DNA from: Coriaria nepalensis
Taxonomy: Eukaryota > Streptophyta > Magnoliopsida > Cucurbitales > Coriariaceae
DNA: 64,000 bases
Assembly: GCA_027186245.1 (NCBI GenBank)
Contig: CP114489.1
Span: 8,315,501-8,379,500, forward strand
Reading direction: 5' to 3'
In this document: piece after piece, positions 52,437-64,000 of the stretch
How the letters are laid out: each line of letters starts with the position of its first letter
Position numbering within the stretch: the first letter of the stretch is position 1
Position numbers and translations under genes: made by a program
Notes under the pieces: generated by a model
The model's input: the letters and a program-made list of their open reading frames with translations, nothing else
The model's database searches: none
Told to the model about the DNA's origin: nothing

Positions 52437-54316
52437 TTATGGACATGCTTGATTAGCCATTATGTCCTGGAACACGGGCAAACGGTTTCTTCTGAATGTT
52501 TCATCATTAGTAAAATAAAGAGACCGCCTTGCTGTTTTATCGTTTAGATCAAGCGAACCAAACTTGATTCTGTCAAAATCTTCCATCTGATTATTGCCAT
52601 TCCTTGGTTGGGAAGGAATGTTTGAATTCACATTCTCATTCTTAAACATGTACTCCTCTTCTTCTTCTTCTTCCTCTTCTTGTACCATGTCAGCCCAACT
52701 CTTCTTTTTGATAGAGCTGTTTCTTCTAGAACATTCTTCTTCTTCATGCATTGAACTTGGAAAATGGCTTTTAATTGCCCATGGATTTCTAGGCTGTGTA
52801 AGTAAAACATCAAGATTTCTTCTGGCAGAAAAAGGAGAGTAGTTCTGCCTATTATTATTATTGTTGTTGTTGCAATTAGCTTCCTTTGGGTTCTTGCTGA
52901 CAGGTAAGCGAAATGGTATTCTTCTCGTTCCTTCTCCATTTTGCTTACAAATTCCTTCTTCTAGCTCAGTCAACATTTGAAAGGCTCTCTCATATGACTT
53001 TTCATAGGACTCATCCATCCTTTTGCCTCTAGTAGAAGCTCTTACTTCATCAAGAAGACACTTTGCTTCTGATATTCTATTCATGTGCATCAAACTCAAT
53101 GCTAAATTGCACTGTTTGTTCCTATCCGGCTCCAAATACAAAGCTTCCCTGTTTATTATTAAAAAAGAAATGAAGATATAATAGTAAATTAAAAACACCA
53201 ATTTCCTTTTAACTGGCAAGAGAAAAAAAAGGGTCACATTTATTAAATAAATAAATAATTAAGTAATTTATTAAATAATTAAGTAATTTATTTTTACCTG
53301 TAATGTTCTTCAGCAGCTTGGTACTTACTTTGTTGCAAGTAAGCCCAAGCCAAGTTTCCTAGTATTCTGTTGTGTTTTCAATGATAGTAAGAAAGCATGG
53401 TCCAAATATAAGTACCAAGAAAATAAAATAATGGATAGTAAATATATATATAAGAACAAAAAGAACCTTGCTTTCTCTTTCTGAACAGTAACTTGAATCT
53501 TTCTCCCTTGTGATCTTGCTATCTTTGTCCTTCTTCCATTAAAAGCTGTTCCTTCTTCAATGTTTTTCAGTTTACTTTGCAGTAATTCGATTTCTTCCTC
53601 GGTTCTTCGACATCTCTGAATAAATATAGACAAATTTAGAAACAAAAAAAGTTATAAAGAAAGGAAAACCCATCTACAAAATAAGTAATAAAAAATGCAA
53701 TGTCTACCTTGTAGAGGTCTATTAGGATATTATCTATGGATTCTTGAGTATCATATGGGCAGAGATGGCGGAAAGATTTAATGGCTTCGATTGCCTCATC
53801 TGATCTGTTCAATTGCTTCATAACAACTGCCATGTCTTTTAGTGCACTGTCTACTCTATCTCCAGAATTTATAGCAGCCCAAAATAAAGATACTGACTTG
53901 CTTGGATCCTTCTCTATCAACTACAGTTGAATAAATCATATAATTAACTTTCTGGAAATTCAACACCAAATTTCCCTCAAATTTGTGGAAAGATTCATTC
54001 GATAAAACCAACCGACTCATTAACATTCAAGAATCTTGGTCTTGAGAAAAGTTCAATAAATGAAATAAAAATAAGTTTTTAAATAATTCGCCCAAGAGGC
54101 TGAGGCACTGACCTGAACTTGTTTGGCCTTGACGTAAGGAGAATGACCAGAAGGAACTTTATGAATTATATGGAAAAGATCAGAAGAAAAAGGGGATCTT
54201 TTCCTCTCGGACATGACCATTTTTGGAGAGTATGGAGAAGATGAAGGATTTGAATTCCATGAAGCAGGTGGGGTTGAGAAACCCCTCGCCGGAAAATTCA
54301 TATCGTTTTTCCACAT
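52437..54316 (-). CDS. POLLENLESS 3-like (MS5/TDM1 family) TPR protein
   Basis: Five exons (54316-54104, 53920-53708, 53615-53467, 53366-53298, 53148-52437) join in phase to give 451 residues. The N-terminus carries the family phrases HIIHKVPSGHSPYVKAKQVQL and IEKDPSKSVSLFWAAIN. TPR helices follow (VDSALKDMAVVMKQLNRSDEAIEAI, ILGNLAWAYLQQSKYQAAEEHY, CNLALSLMHMNRISEAKCLLDEV). The long last exon is disordered, with a run of seven Asn and a run of nine Glu. Its conserved motif KSWADMVQEEEE is typical of the family. Arabidopsis MS5/TDM1 controls exit from meiosis in pollen mother cells; relatives (POLLENLESS 3-like) have less clear roles. The family is sure; whether this copy is meiotic is not. 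Intact. Confidence 0.92.
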
Positions 54317-55431
54317 ATCGGCTCAATTCGGAACTTTTTGATTATCAGATCGCGCTTTCTCGGATTTTCCCCAGAAAACTCTCAGACCTCTGTCTCTCTC
54401 TCTTAAAAAAGGGGTTCTTGAATCGATTTCTGGAATGGATGGATGGGAAGTTTGAAATCTACAAAGAAAGTACGAGACGGTGTGATGCGGGAAAACGAAG
54501 GAAAAATTGGAGAAAAAGTAAAGAAGCAAAAGAAGTGAGAAAATATGGGGGAAAGAAGAACAGTAGCCGTTTTATAATTACTAACCGTTGGGAATCTGGG
54601 AACAGCTTCACACGCTTGTTCGTACGTGCGAGTTGCGCTTGAGGTTCTGTTGTTAACGAATCGGGTCAAAATTTTTGAGTTTCAAACAGAAAAAAAAAAA
54701 AGTTGACCCGATTTCTTGAATGTATAATAATACTACAGGCCCTCACAATTTTTTTTTTCTTACCTTCTTTCTTTCCTTTTCTTTTTTTCAATTTTTTCCA
54801 AAACTATTTTTAAACTCAAACACCACCGATTTCTGATTATACTGCTGCCACCAGCTTTCCACCGTCTCTCTCCTCTTCTTCACTTGGAAAAAAAAAACTG
54901 CAAATAAAAGTAATGAAATTAAATTTCTTTTGATTTCTTTTAATAAATGATATATTTTAAATAAATTCATATGTGAAATATAATATATGAAATATGACTT
55001 ATAAATCAAATAAGATATATAAAAAATTAAATTAACATGCGATAAAATTTTGTGTTTGAGATAAGATCGACAGATGTCAATGTAATTGAATAAAAAAAGA
55101 AGATGATAACTGAAGCTGATGCCAAATAGGGTCGAGGAGCGCATCGGTCGATACAACAATAAATTGAGCCTGATAATAGGGCGTTAGACAATGTTGACGT
55201 TGAGACAAGTATTTCCTCACTCGACTCAGACTTGAGCACAAATACACCGAATGAGGGACAGGTGGAAAACAACTGACACTTAAATGGATGACATACTCCT
55301 AACGTGTCAGACTAGGGTAGAGCCGTTGCACACTAAGACATCTCTGAGCATGGAACAGATCTTAGATCTTTACTGTATTAGACAGTGGGTGTGACAACTA
55401 TCTTAGTTTAGCTTTTACAAATTCATGTGTA
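54317..55431. other. 5' flank of the POLLENLESS 3-like gene and AT-rich spacer
   Basis: The first 200-300 bases hold the leader and probable promoter (minus strand). 54668-55020 is AT-rich. 55040-55430 is mixed sequence with no supported gene; the frames seen in it have no family signature. Confidence 0.35.
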
Positions 55432-56325
55432 GTCTCTGACCAACGTTTTAGTCTCTGACCAACCTTTTATTCCCCGACCAACTTTTTAGTCCAAATCAAA
55501 CTTTTTAGGGGAGGAAAAATTTGAAACCATGTCTAGTTTCTCGTGAAAAAATTTATATAAATGACCTTACTTTTTTGTTAGAAAAATCAATCCAAATGAT
55601 CTAATTTCTTCGCAAGGCATCCAAATCGAATCAATTTTTTGTGAGAAACATGATCTAATAAATCAAATTTTTGACAAAAAAATGAGATCTGATCGATCCA
55701 ATTCTTTCTCATGAAGAACTAAATTTGATCGATCCGGTTAATATTCCTCACTCTTAAAAAAATAAAAGAATAAAAAATTAAACCAGATCTTTAATGGAGG
55801 ACTAGAGCTTCAAACCAAATCTCCAATAGATGTCTTATTCGAAATATGAAATTTTTTTTCTTTTCAAGCTCTTGTCCATCTTCTAAACGAATAAGTTGAA
55901 CCAGATTGATCACATTCAGTTCTTCACGAGGAAAAATTGGATCAATCTAATTTAGTTTCTCACAAAGATTCGATTTGATTTGGACACCACGCGAAGAAAT
56001 CAGATCGTTTTAATTAATTTGTCTCGCCAAAAAAAATGATAATTTTGATCCATTTTTTGCGAGAAACTAAACCAGTTATATTTTTCCTAATTTTTTTCAT
56101 TTTTTAATTTTTTTCAAAAAACAATTATAGTGTACAAGAAAATAATAAATTGATAAGGCAGAAAAGTAGAAATTATGAAAGTATAAGAATAAAAGAATAG
56201 TAAGAAAAAAATTAATGACATGGAATGTTATGTCAGCGTGCCATATCAGCTCTCAGAAAAATGATGACAGGGAAAAAAGAGTTTGATTTGAAATATGCAA
56301 CAACTAAAAAGTTGGTTAGACACTC
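55432..56325. mobile_element. Long inverted-repeat (fold-back) element
   Basis: The left arm (about 55432-55745) and right arm (about 55893-56325) are imperfect inverted copies. Matching blocks appear in reverse order: gtctctgaccaac...ctttttagtcc against ctaaaaagttggttagacac; ctagtttctcgtgaaaaaa against ttttttgcgagaaacta; ccaaatcgaatc against cgatttgatttgg; gaagaactaaatttgatc against gatcacattcagttcttc. The centre (about 55746-55892) is not repeated. The overall size near 900 bp and long arms fit a Mutator-like or other fold-back MITE. No coding capacity. I could not define a clean target duplication, so exact ends are open. Confidence 0.7.
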
Positions 56326-56439
56326 ATAAGAATGAATTCATAAAAATTAAACCATCGACTAAAAAAAAACTAACCCTTAAATTTATTTATTCTAGTCATA
56401 ATATAATTTTAGATTATACAAGGTATTATTAATATTTAT

Positions 56440-58970
56440 AAATATTTACATTATAATGTCTACTAGAAAATACGTATCTGGATATGAGAAACTTAAAATA
56501 AAAAAAAATACTATTTGCAATAAACAAAATATAGCGAAAAATTTAGATGAAAGTTTTACAATTGAACAAGTTGAGGAGAAAATAAAAATGTGAATGATGT
56601 AGATAATTTTATTTCTATTATTGTATATACATTGATCCATAATATTTTCTGTAAAACCAAATGAGGTAATTACACTATAGAATTTAAAATACCATTGTCG
56701 ATAAGCTTGTTTTATTCTAGATATAGATTTCTTAAATTTGCAAACCAAGTTCTCATTTCCCTTTAAAATAAATCCTTCAAGTTGCTTCATATAAACCTCT
56801 TTTTCTAAATCTCCTTTGAGGAATGCCGTTATCACACTCATTTAGTGTAATTTCATATCAAAATATGCTACTAATTCCATTATTATACGAAGTGAATCCT
56901 TCTTTGAGATTAAAGAGAAAGTATCATGATAATCAATTTCTTTTTGCTTAATAAATCCTGCAAGTCTTGCCTTATAGGTATACTATGTAGTCATAAGAAA
57001 TTATGGGTTTTCATGTTCTTGTAGATTTCCTTAAGCTTACGTCATCTTCTTGTTGTTGATCTACTTGAACACCTTGTTCATGATGAGTTTATTCAACTAT
57101 ATGGGTTCACAACAATTTCTTCTTCAATATATATTGATCTTATAGGATTTGGCTAAACAATTGTAATCCTCAATGAAGATTCAAGAAGAGTATTGTGTTA
57201 AGATATTTCCTCAAATACAATATTATGAGGATCATTACTCCGACTTATCTCATCATTCTCAATGAAATCTGCATTCCTTGATTCTCAAATTTTTTTGAAT
57301 AATTTAGATAGTAGAACCTATACCCCTTGGACCGTTTTGCATAGTAAATGAAATAAACAATGACTATCCTTAGGTCCAATTTCTTTTGTTGTGGATTATA
57401 AATCTTAATTTCAGCTTGACAACCCCATATGTGAGAATGTCTTAAACTAGGCTTCCAATTTTTCCGTAAGTAAGAGAGTGTCTTTGATACCATTTGGTCG
57501 AAACTGTGTCTAAGACATACACAATGGTTTTTAGGGATTCACTTTATAAGGAAATAGGGAGAACGAAGTTAATAATCATTACTCTTATCATATTTATTAA
57601 TGTTCGATTTCTTCTTTCAGCAATACCATTTTATTTTGGTATTCCAAGCAAAGAGTATTGGGCTATAATATCTTCTTCTTCTAGTTGCAAATGGACTTGA
57701 TCCTTAATTAGAACCCGTGTACATACCATAATACTCTCCATCTTTTTTCGATTTCACGATCTTTATTTATTTTTCTAATTGTTTCTCTACATAAGCTTTA
57801 TAAATTTTGAAAGTATTCAATGCTTCCCTTTTTTCTTTAAATAAGTAGAGATACATGTATCGTGATTTATCGTCAATATGATAAAATATCTTTGACAATT
57901 AAAACACCTTATTGGAAAAAGCCCACAAATATTAATTATTTCTAAAATGTCAAAATTCCTCCTTGCACCTTTACTGTTTTTGTTGGTTTACTTCCCTTTA
58001 AGCAATCAAATCCTAAAGTTAGAAAAGTTGTGATTCTCAAGAATCCATTCTTTTACCAGTTTCTTTATTATCCTAATGAAAATATGACCCTACCTTTAGT
58101 ATCATAAAATAGAGGATTTCTCATCAACATTATTTCTCGTAATAGTAGTATTATCATGTAAAGTTAACAAATTCAAATTTTGAGAAGAATTTAAAGGAGG
58201 TCTAAAAAGACCATTATCAATAAGATCATCTCCTACAACATTAGTCTTTAAAGAAAGAAAATAAACTACCATAAAATTAAATACATAACCTTGTTCTAAG
58301 AATTTTGAAACTGAAATAAGATTCTTACTTAAAATACTGCACATAAAAAGTTCTTTCTAAATTCAAAATAAAATTAGAATTGAGAACTAATTTATATATC
58401 TCAATCGACTCCATATGCGAATGCCCTCTGTTTCCTAAATAGATGTAGCATTCACTTTCCGTCAGTTTCCATTGGCTTGTCAAGCCCTACATGGTAATAG
58501 CAACATGGATTGTGGTACTAGAGTCAATCGACCAAGTATCATAAGAAAGATGACATAAATTAGATTCAAAATATACTAAATAATTGAGATTACTTTTCTC
58601 TTCGTGACACTTCTTGTTCTTAGAACAATCCTTTTTCATATGCCCTTTCATCTTCTTGTAGAAGAAACACTTGATGGCACTCTTTTTAGCTTAATTAAGT
58701 TGCTCTTTCCCTTGTTGGCTGGTTTCTTTGAATGAGTCACCACATTAGCATTTTTGATCCGTTTCTCATTCAGTTTTCCCTCTTCTTGCACACACATGGT
58801 CTGTAGTTCATTAATTGACCACCCTTCCATTTATGTGTTATAAGATATATGAAAATTTCCATATTTAGAAAGGAATGAGTTAAAAATCAAATGTACCAGA
58901 AAATACTCACAAATCCCAACCTTAAGAGTCTTTAATTAGGCCACTATATCCCTCCTTTTCATAATGTGCT
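56440..58970 (-). pseudogene. Degenerate Ty1/copia element (gag, protease, integrase, RT)
   Basis: Reading on the minus strand the copia order is kept. Gag pieces come first (58930-58700: MEGWSINELQTMCVQEEGKL), then a damaged zinc knuckle at about 58615-58680 (CFFYKKMKGHMKKDC, second Cys replaced). A protease-like DTWSIDSSTTIHV lies near 58530, and a gag-pre-integrase segment (MCSILSKNLISVSKFLEQGY) at about 58344. The integrase C-terminal part is at 57493-57245 (LSYLRKNWKPSLRHSHIWGCQAE, YAKRSKGYRFYYLN) and the start of reverse transcriptase at 56850-56580 (VITAFLKGDLEKEVYM). Stops and gaps separate these, and the RT is cut off before its catalytic YVDD. No LTRs were found on either side. Confidence 0.8.
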
Positions 58971-61097
58971 CATGCACACCCTTAATGCCAACGTGCTTCT
59001 TGAATCACAATTCCTTTATGAGAGTGATAGCAAAAAATTATGTGAAGATTAAAATAATGCATTCTTTTCAGATAATCCTTGACTTTATCATAATTAGAAT
59101 CGAGTTACATATACATTTTAATATATACTTTATAAGAAATCGAATATTTTAATTTATAACATAAACAGAGCATGAAAATTTTATGCTTAATTAATCAGAA
59201 TTATATAAGCCATAACATTAATTTTAGATTGAACTACATCTGAATATCCAGTAAAGAGCAAACTTTTTTAGTCTTAATGCCAAAAATTACAATTCTAATT
59301 AATTGAATGTTTAAATAATGGTTCAGCCCACAATAAGAAGAAAAAAGCCCAAAAGACCACTGCCCAAAAGTGAGCCGAAAACTACATGTAATTTTGCAGA
59401 AATGAGATTCTTTCTTAAGCATGCAAAACTACATGTCATCTTGTGGGATGGCTGTTGTTTAGAAACTACACGTAGTTTTGGTCATTTCTGACCCCTTTAA
59501 AACTATATGTTGTTTTGGTCACATCCCTTGTCTTCATCCGGGTTTGCAACTTAATATCTCAACCGGATATGACCCGTTACGAAAATAAAACTTAAAAATG
59601 CAATATCTTTCTCATTAGAGGTCTGTTTTTTTATGATTCAAAAGTCATTCTTCACATAATTTCACAAATAATTTTTAATCATCCAATTTGTTTCAACAAA
59701 ATGATTCCTCCAAGATTAAAAATGGACGAATTCAAAACTTTATGAATGGATACATGCATTCTTTAACAAGCATGGATAACAAAAAATAAACCTTAAGCAA
59801 TTCTAGAGGCAAGATCTAACATCTTTATGTGGCATGAAAGGAGAGAAACAAGTAAACATTTTAGAGTAAATTAGTTTAAGTTCATGTGTACTTACTCATA
59901 TTCGTCTCTAGAGTTTTTACAAATTTACCTCTAATTTTCTCTATCAAATCAACTTTTATCTAATTTAGCACTCATAATTTGTCATAAGTCGAATACTTAA
60001 TATTTTTTTTGTCAACTAGTAGCTACTTTGGACATGAATACACATGTAAGAATTTACAACCTTTATCAATATATTAAACCTTTATTTATTTATCTCTTAT
60101 CTTCATAAGCTCAAGTAATAACAAGAAGAAAAGGTGGGAAAAAATAAAAAATAAAAAAGAAGAAGTCATCTTGTCATCTTGTCATCTTGTCATCTTGAGA
60201 TCTTTTATTAAGTTCAAATCAATGTATAATTCTCTTACTTCTGCCAAGTAATCTTTTTGTTGTTACGTATCTTGACTATGTTGACATGCGTCAATGTAGA
60301 TCTAGCTAGATATTGGTAAAGTTGACGTTGGACTATCGTGACAAAATGGCTGGCTGAGCGAGGCAAGGTACGTGAATTGCGGGGAAGAAAATCCGATACA
60401 AAATTTGCATTCATCTTCTAAAGGCTGAGTTATATGTGTACCAGCTTCTAGCCTTCTACCATCCATTGTGTCTAGCTAGCTAAAGTAGTGCTACTATTCA
60501 TCATGAGCGAGCATTAATCCGAAAGTTGAGACAAGGACATGAGATAATGAAGAAAAGAGAGGTAGATAAGGGTTAGATATGCAGTCACCTCCTTGAGAGC
60601 AGTAGTCTATAGACTTCTAAAGACATGCAGCTAACTAAGCTAGTAACTACATGGCCATTCGGCTGTGTAGCCTTTTTTTGATTCTCACAGTGCTTGTGAA
60701 TTTGACCCTTACTTTTTTTACGGGGTCCGTAATTAAGATTAAAGTGAACTACTAAGTAGTATTTCTTTTTTTTCTGAGGCAGGATATATCACGTGATAGT
60801 GCTATATTGATTTGTCCTGTCATTATATAACAATGAAATTATAGTTGATGCTTAGAACTTAGAAGTTTACTTATTTATATATTTTCAAAAATGAGTGTAA
60901 CATTTTTGTAAGAATTGGACAGTATCTTAATAACTAGCTTTGAGCGTGCAAGATAATTCGAATGCTATTTTGCAAGATTTTGAAGTGTTTAAAATTTTAG
61001 AACGTATATTATTCCAATGATTTTTCTATAAAATCTTCTACGCGTGGATTATCAAAATTTAACCATATTCCTTTTGGGAGCATCAACTTGATGAACA
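58971..61097. other. AT-rich spacer
   Basis: No gene is seen. 59380-59520 has several loose copies of aaactacatgtagttttg-like text. A four-unit gtcatctt repeat is listed separately. The region 60340-60680 is less AT-rich but carries no open frame or hairpin I could defend. Confidence 0.4.
60165..60197. repeat. Four tandem copies of an 8-base unit
   Basis: Four perfect copies of gtcatctt follow one another. Confidence 0.9.
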
Positions 61098-61838
61098 CAT
61101 AAGATTAGAGGTGTCGAAACGGGCTGTCTGGCCCAGTTCGGCTCGGCTCGGGAAAAAAAATGGGACAGGCTGGGCTTGGCCCATTTTGAACATATATATT
61201 TGGGATCGGCCCGTAAAGCCTTTTGGATTTATCCCGGGTTCATCCGGGCTTAAAATGGACCGAGTTCGATCGAGCCTAAAATTGGTCCGGCTCAGAAAAC
61301 TCTTTAAGTTTATCCTGAGTTCATCCGAGATTAAAATGAGCCGGATTCGACCGGGCCTTATCAGGCCTAGAATAGGCTTGACTATTTTTAAATAAAATAT
61401 TCATAATAAATTATTATTAAAGTAAGAGAGATTATTTGAGATTAAGAAATAAGGATAAGAGAGATAACAAAAAATAAGGATAAGAGATTGAGATTAATGA
61501 TAAGAAAATTAGGGATTATAGAAGAATGAAGATTAATTATAAATTAGAAAATTAGATAAGAGATTGAGAGAGAGTGTGTGTGTGTGAGAAAATGTGAGGA
61601 AAAATTAGAATGAAAGAGCGAATATTTATAGAAAAATTCGGATTAGGGAAAAATTTTAAAATTATTTTTATGAGGGGGATAAAAAAAAAATTCAAAATTT
61701 TTTTTTATTTTTTCAGAAAGGGCCCTACTAAGCAGGACCCAAACAGACTTGTATGTCAAGCTAGGCTGGGCTGGGTTTTCCCCCGGGCTACGGGCCGGAC
61801 CAAAAAACCCGGCCCATTTTAACACCTCTACATAAGAT
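61098..61838. mobile_element. Non-autonomous hAT element with perfect 8-bp target duplication
   Basis: The element spans 61106-61830 (725 bp), flanked by CATAAGAT at 61098-61105 and 61831-61838. Its terminal inverted repeats begin TAGAGGTGT on both strands and match at about 16 of the first 20 bases. Subterminal sequence is rich in gcccggcccat-like motifs on both ends, which is common in plant hAT elements. The interior is AT-rich, with a (GT)n run near 61574-61584. Short open frames inside code for no known domain and there is no transposase, so it must have been moved by an enzyme supplied elsewhere. Confidence 0.9.
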
Positions 61839-63353
61839 CCATAGTGTTGTTGACACTTTTATTATTGCAGATCTTGCCAAATATTGTAGCCAATCGATTT
61901 TATCGTAGAAATATATTGCATAGTAAATATAGATAAAATAAAATTTTCAATATTTCTCCCGGGTTCGAGTGAGATCGAGAAGGATTTATACTAGTCATAA
62001 AGAAATAGAATATTGAGAATTATTTGTGCCAAAAAATTAAAGAGAATAGCAAAATATACTTAGTCATAGAGAAATAGAATATTGAATATTATTTATGCCT
62101 AGAAGGATTTTGTGCTAACCCGACAAAAGAATTTGGATACTAACCCGACAAAAGAATTTTGTGCCCCAATAAAGCAATTGGTCTCTACCAAAGCAAGCCC
62201 CTTCAATATATTTTAGAAATTAAGGGACCAAAATAGCCATAATTATTTAAAATAAATAAAATGGATCTTAAATTATTTATTTGTTAAATATAAAATTGTG
62301 GGCTTTTTTTTTATTGAGAGGACTTAGGCGAATGCTTAAATTTTCATAAGATGGAGTTGGATCCTATAGATATATATATAGGTGCTTTATTAAAGAAATC
62401 TTAGTTTTTGTTATTTCTCTTTTTTTTTTTTTTCTTTTTTCTTTTTTTTTTCCATAAATTCTAAACCTTAATATTCGAAAAGAAAAGTAACGTGTATACT
62501 TTTACTACTTAGCTTTTTTATTTTTGGATTATTGCCCTTTTTCAAGTTTTCATATATAATTTTTGGATTACTTTTGAAATGCGTTTCATATTTTAAAATG
62601 TATTTTAATAACGTATCACGATTTAAGAAGAAGGACAACATATTAAATCATATTAAATTTTTATATTTTTTAATTTTTTAATTTTTATTTTTATTTTTCG
62701 GGAAAAAATAAGAGAGAAATAAATACAAATAATGATAGGTATAATATTAGGCCAAGGGCCCCAGAAAAAAATGCTGGCTATAATAAAGTTTTTGGGAAAT
62801 TAGTTTCTTCCCGTATTAATGTTTTTGTAGTCTCAATACATAATGTAATTAGTAATGTATTTAAAGTATTCATATTCGTTTTTTTTTTTCCTTTTTTTTT
62901 TTCCTTATATATAATTAATTTAACTTCAAATAATAATATTTTCATTTAGACTTTCACTAATAATATTAAATTGAATTCTTTTTTAGCTTAAATTATTAAT
63001 CTCGATAAATTAATAATCTCATTAAAATAATTTTTTTGGCCATTTTTAATTTATGTTGTCACTCAAATTAATTTTTAAATAAATTTAATATATTAAATAA
63101 ATTTTAATAAAATTTTAATATATCAAATATATTAATAATTTATTAATTAATTAATATTATAATCTTTTATCCCGTTTATTTTTTTACCGTAATATTATAT
63201 ATCTGAATAATAAATAAAGAGAGAGGGGTAGAATTTAATAATCTGTAACAGTACATGCCAATGGCTCTCTCTCTTTGTTGCATACTTCAATTTTTAATGT
63301 ATTTCCAATCTTTGACTGATCTGCAGGCAGGGAGGGGGGCCAAACAAGGAAAT

Positions 63354-63356
<3 letters not shown>
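61839..63356. other. AT-rich spacer
   Basis: This is highly AT-rich, with T runs near 62420-62450 and 62880-62900. A near-duplicate phrase around agtcataaagaaatagaatattgag occurs near 61995 and 62071, and another (aacccgacaaaagaattt) near 62118 and 62141. No gene. Confidence 0.4.

Positions 63357-63386
<30 letters not shown>
63357..63386. repeat. (TC)n microsatellite
   Basis: Fifteen perfect TC units. A 120-codon frame (63255-63617) runs through it and gains its Ser-Leu repeat from the microsatellite, so the frame is not evidence of a gene. Confidence 0.95.
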
Positions 63387-63388
<2 letters not shown>

Positions 63389-64000
63389 GGATAGGATGTG
63401 GTGTGAGAGATGGGTTCGTACGAAAACAGCAAAGGCTGATGCTCCTTTTCTGAAGACTACTCCGAATTCAAAGGTACAATTAAAAAAAATAAAAAATTCA
63501 TTCCCTATTCTTTCCATATACACTAAATATTCAACCTTCAACCCAACACCCCCCCCCCCCTCTCTCTCTATCTGGATCTATATATATATATATCTCTCTT
63601 TTGTCTGTGTATTGTAAGGCATTGCGTGTAGATGTATAAGAAGCTATAACCACAGGTTGAAATTTTTGGGTTTCAACTTTCAATCTACCTGCTCAGATGC
63701 CAACAAACCCAATATATAAAAGAAGAAACTTTCAATCTAAGGAGAGAGAGAGAAAGACAGGGCATGCATTCATAATCATGTCTTGCCTCGGAAAAGAGCA
63801 CCATTCCCATTCATTCATTCTTTCACTTCCTAGTTGTTATCTATAATTCCGTGTTTTGGTTTTTAATCCCGAGAATGAAAAAAGTGAATATATCAACAAT
63901 AAAATTATCATATATATATATATATATATATATGAGATGATATAATACAAAGTTAGATAAGATTTCCACAATTTAATTTTTGAAAAAAAAAAAAGAGAGA
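63387..64000. other. Unassigned end of window, leader-like
   Basis: CT-rich and GA-rich tracts, a TATA-like atatataaaa near 63711 and a second (AT)n run (63909-63933) suggest a promoter or leader of a gene beyond the window. This is weak, and no coding exon can be shown. Confidence 0.3.

Noticed and set aside
52594..52842. Plus-strand frame with a poly-Ser run
   Set aside because: Antisense to the poly-Glu run of the POLLENLESS 3-like last exon.
60340..60680. Possible microRNA precursor in a less AT-rich patch
   Set aside because: I compared it with common conserved plant microRNAs and saw no match or convincing hairpin arms.
63255..63617. 120-codon frame with a Ser-Leu repeat
   Set aside because: It runs through a (TC)n microsatellite and an AT-rich tail; no family signature or splice context supports it.

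Overview
The window is nuclear DNA from a flowering plant, most likely a eudicot. The genes contain many short exons with GT..AG introns, the spacers are AT-rich, and plant-only families are present (patellin, DYW-type PPR, SnRK2, germin-like protein, POLLENLESS 3-like). About half the window is decayed transposable elements. I see no operon, CRISPR array, tRNA or rRNA gene, and the species cannot be told.

Region by region: 1-3.4 kb is AT-rich spacer holding a tRNA-derived SINE with a perfect 14-bp target duplication. At 3.4-5.3 kb (+) lies a two-exon FHA-domain NIPP1-like gene. At 5.8-6.6 kb (+) lies a BMT5-like (DUF2431) rRNA methyltransferase copy that has an in-frame stop and no start codon. 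A second SINE of the same family follows at 6.9 kb. At 8.4-10.2 kb (-) is a five-exon gene for a small plant membrane protein of unknown function. At 11.1-13.1 kb there are hAT-like ends and two tandem-repeat arrays. From 13.4 to 22.8 kb is a nest of copia and gypsy remnants with LTRs on both strands. At 23.3-26.5 kb (+) is an intact six-exon RAB2 (RABB1) GTPase gene. From 26.5 to 32.9 kb are gypsy remnants and AT-rich spacer.

Three intact minus-strand genes follow: a patellin-type Sec14/GOLD protein (33.0-34.9 kb), an intronless DYW-type PPR protein (36.9-38.9 kb) and a nine-exon SnRK2 kinase (39.9-43.2 kb). At 44.3-46.7 kb (+) is a broken DUF1985 coding region of the kind carried by Ulp1-type Mutator-like elements. 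At 48.6-49.6 kb (+) is a germin-like protein gene whose intron junction is out of phase. At 49.8-50.6 kb (-) are the last two exons of histidinol dehydrogenase, without the rest of the gene. At 52.4-54.3 kb (-) is a five-exon POLLENLESS 3-like TPR gene. The remainder holds a long fold-back repeat (55.4-56.3 kb), a degenerate copia element (-, 56.4-59.0 kb), a complete non-autonomous hAT element with 8-bp target duplications (61.1-61.8 kb) and spacer.

The genes are unrelated single-copy housekeeping, trafficking and signalling genes and do not form a pathway. I found no convincing new multi-gene system. The strongest unusual signals are the SINE pair, the hAT element, the fold-back element, the disrupted genes and a 63-bp coding duplication in the DUF1985 element. 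Exon boundaries were fixed by hand from splice dinucleotides, phase and protein continuity, and no transcript evidence was available.
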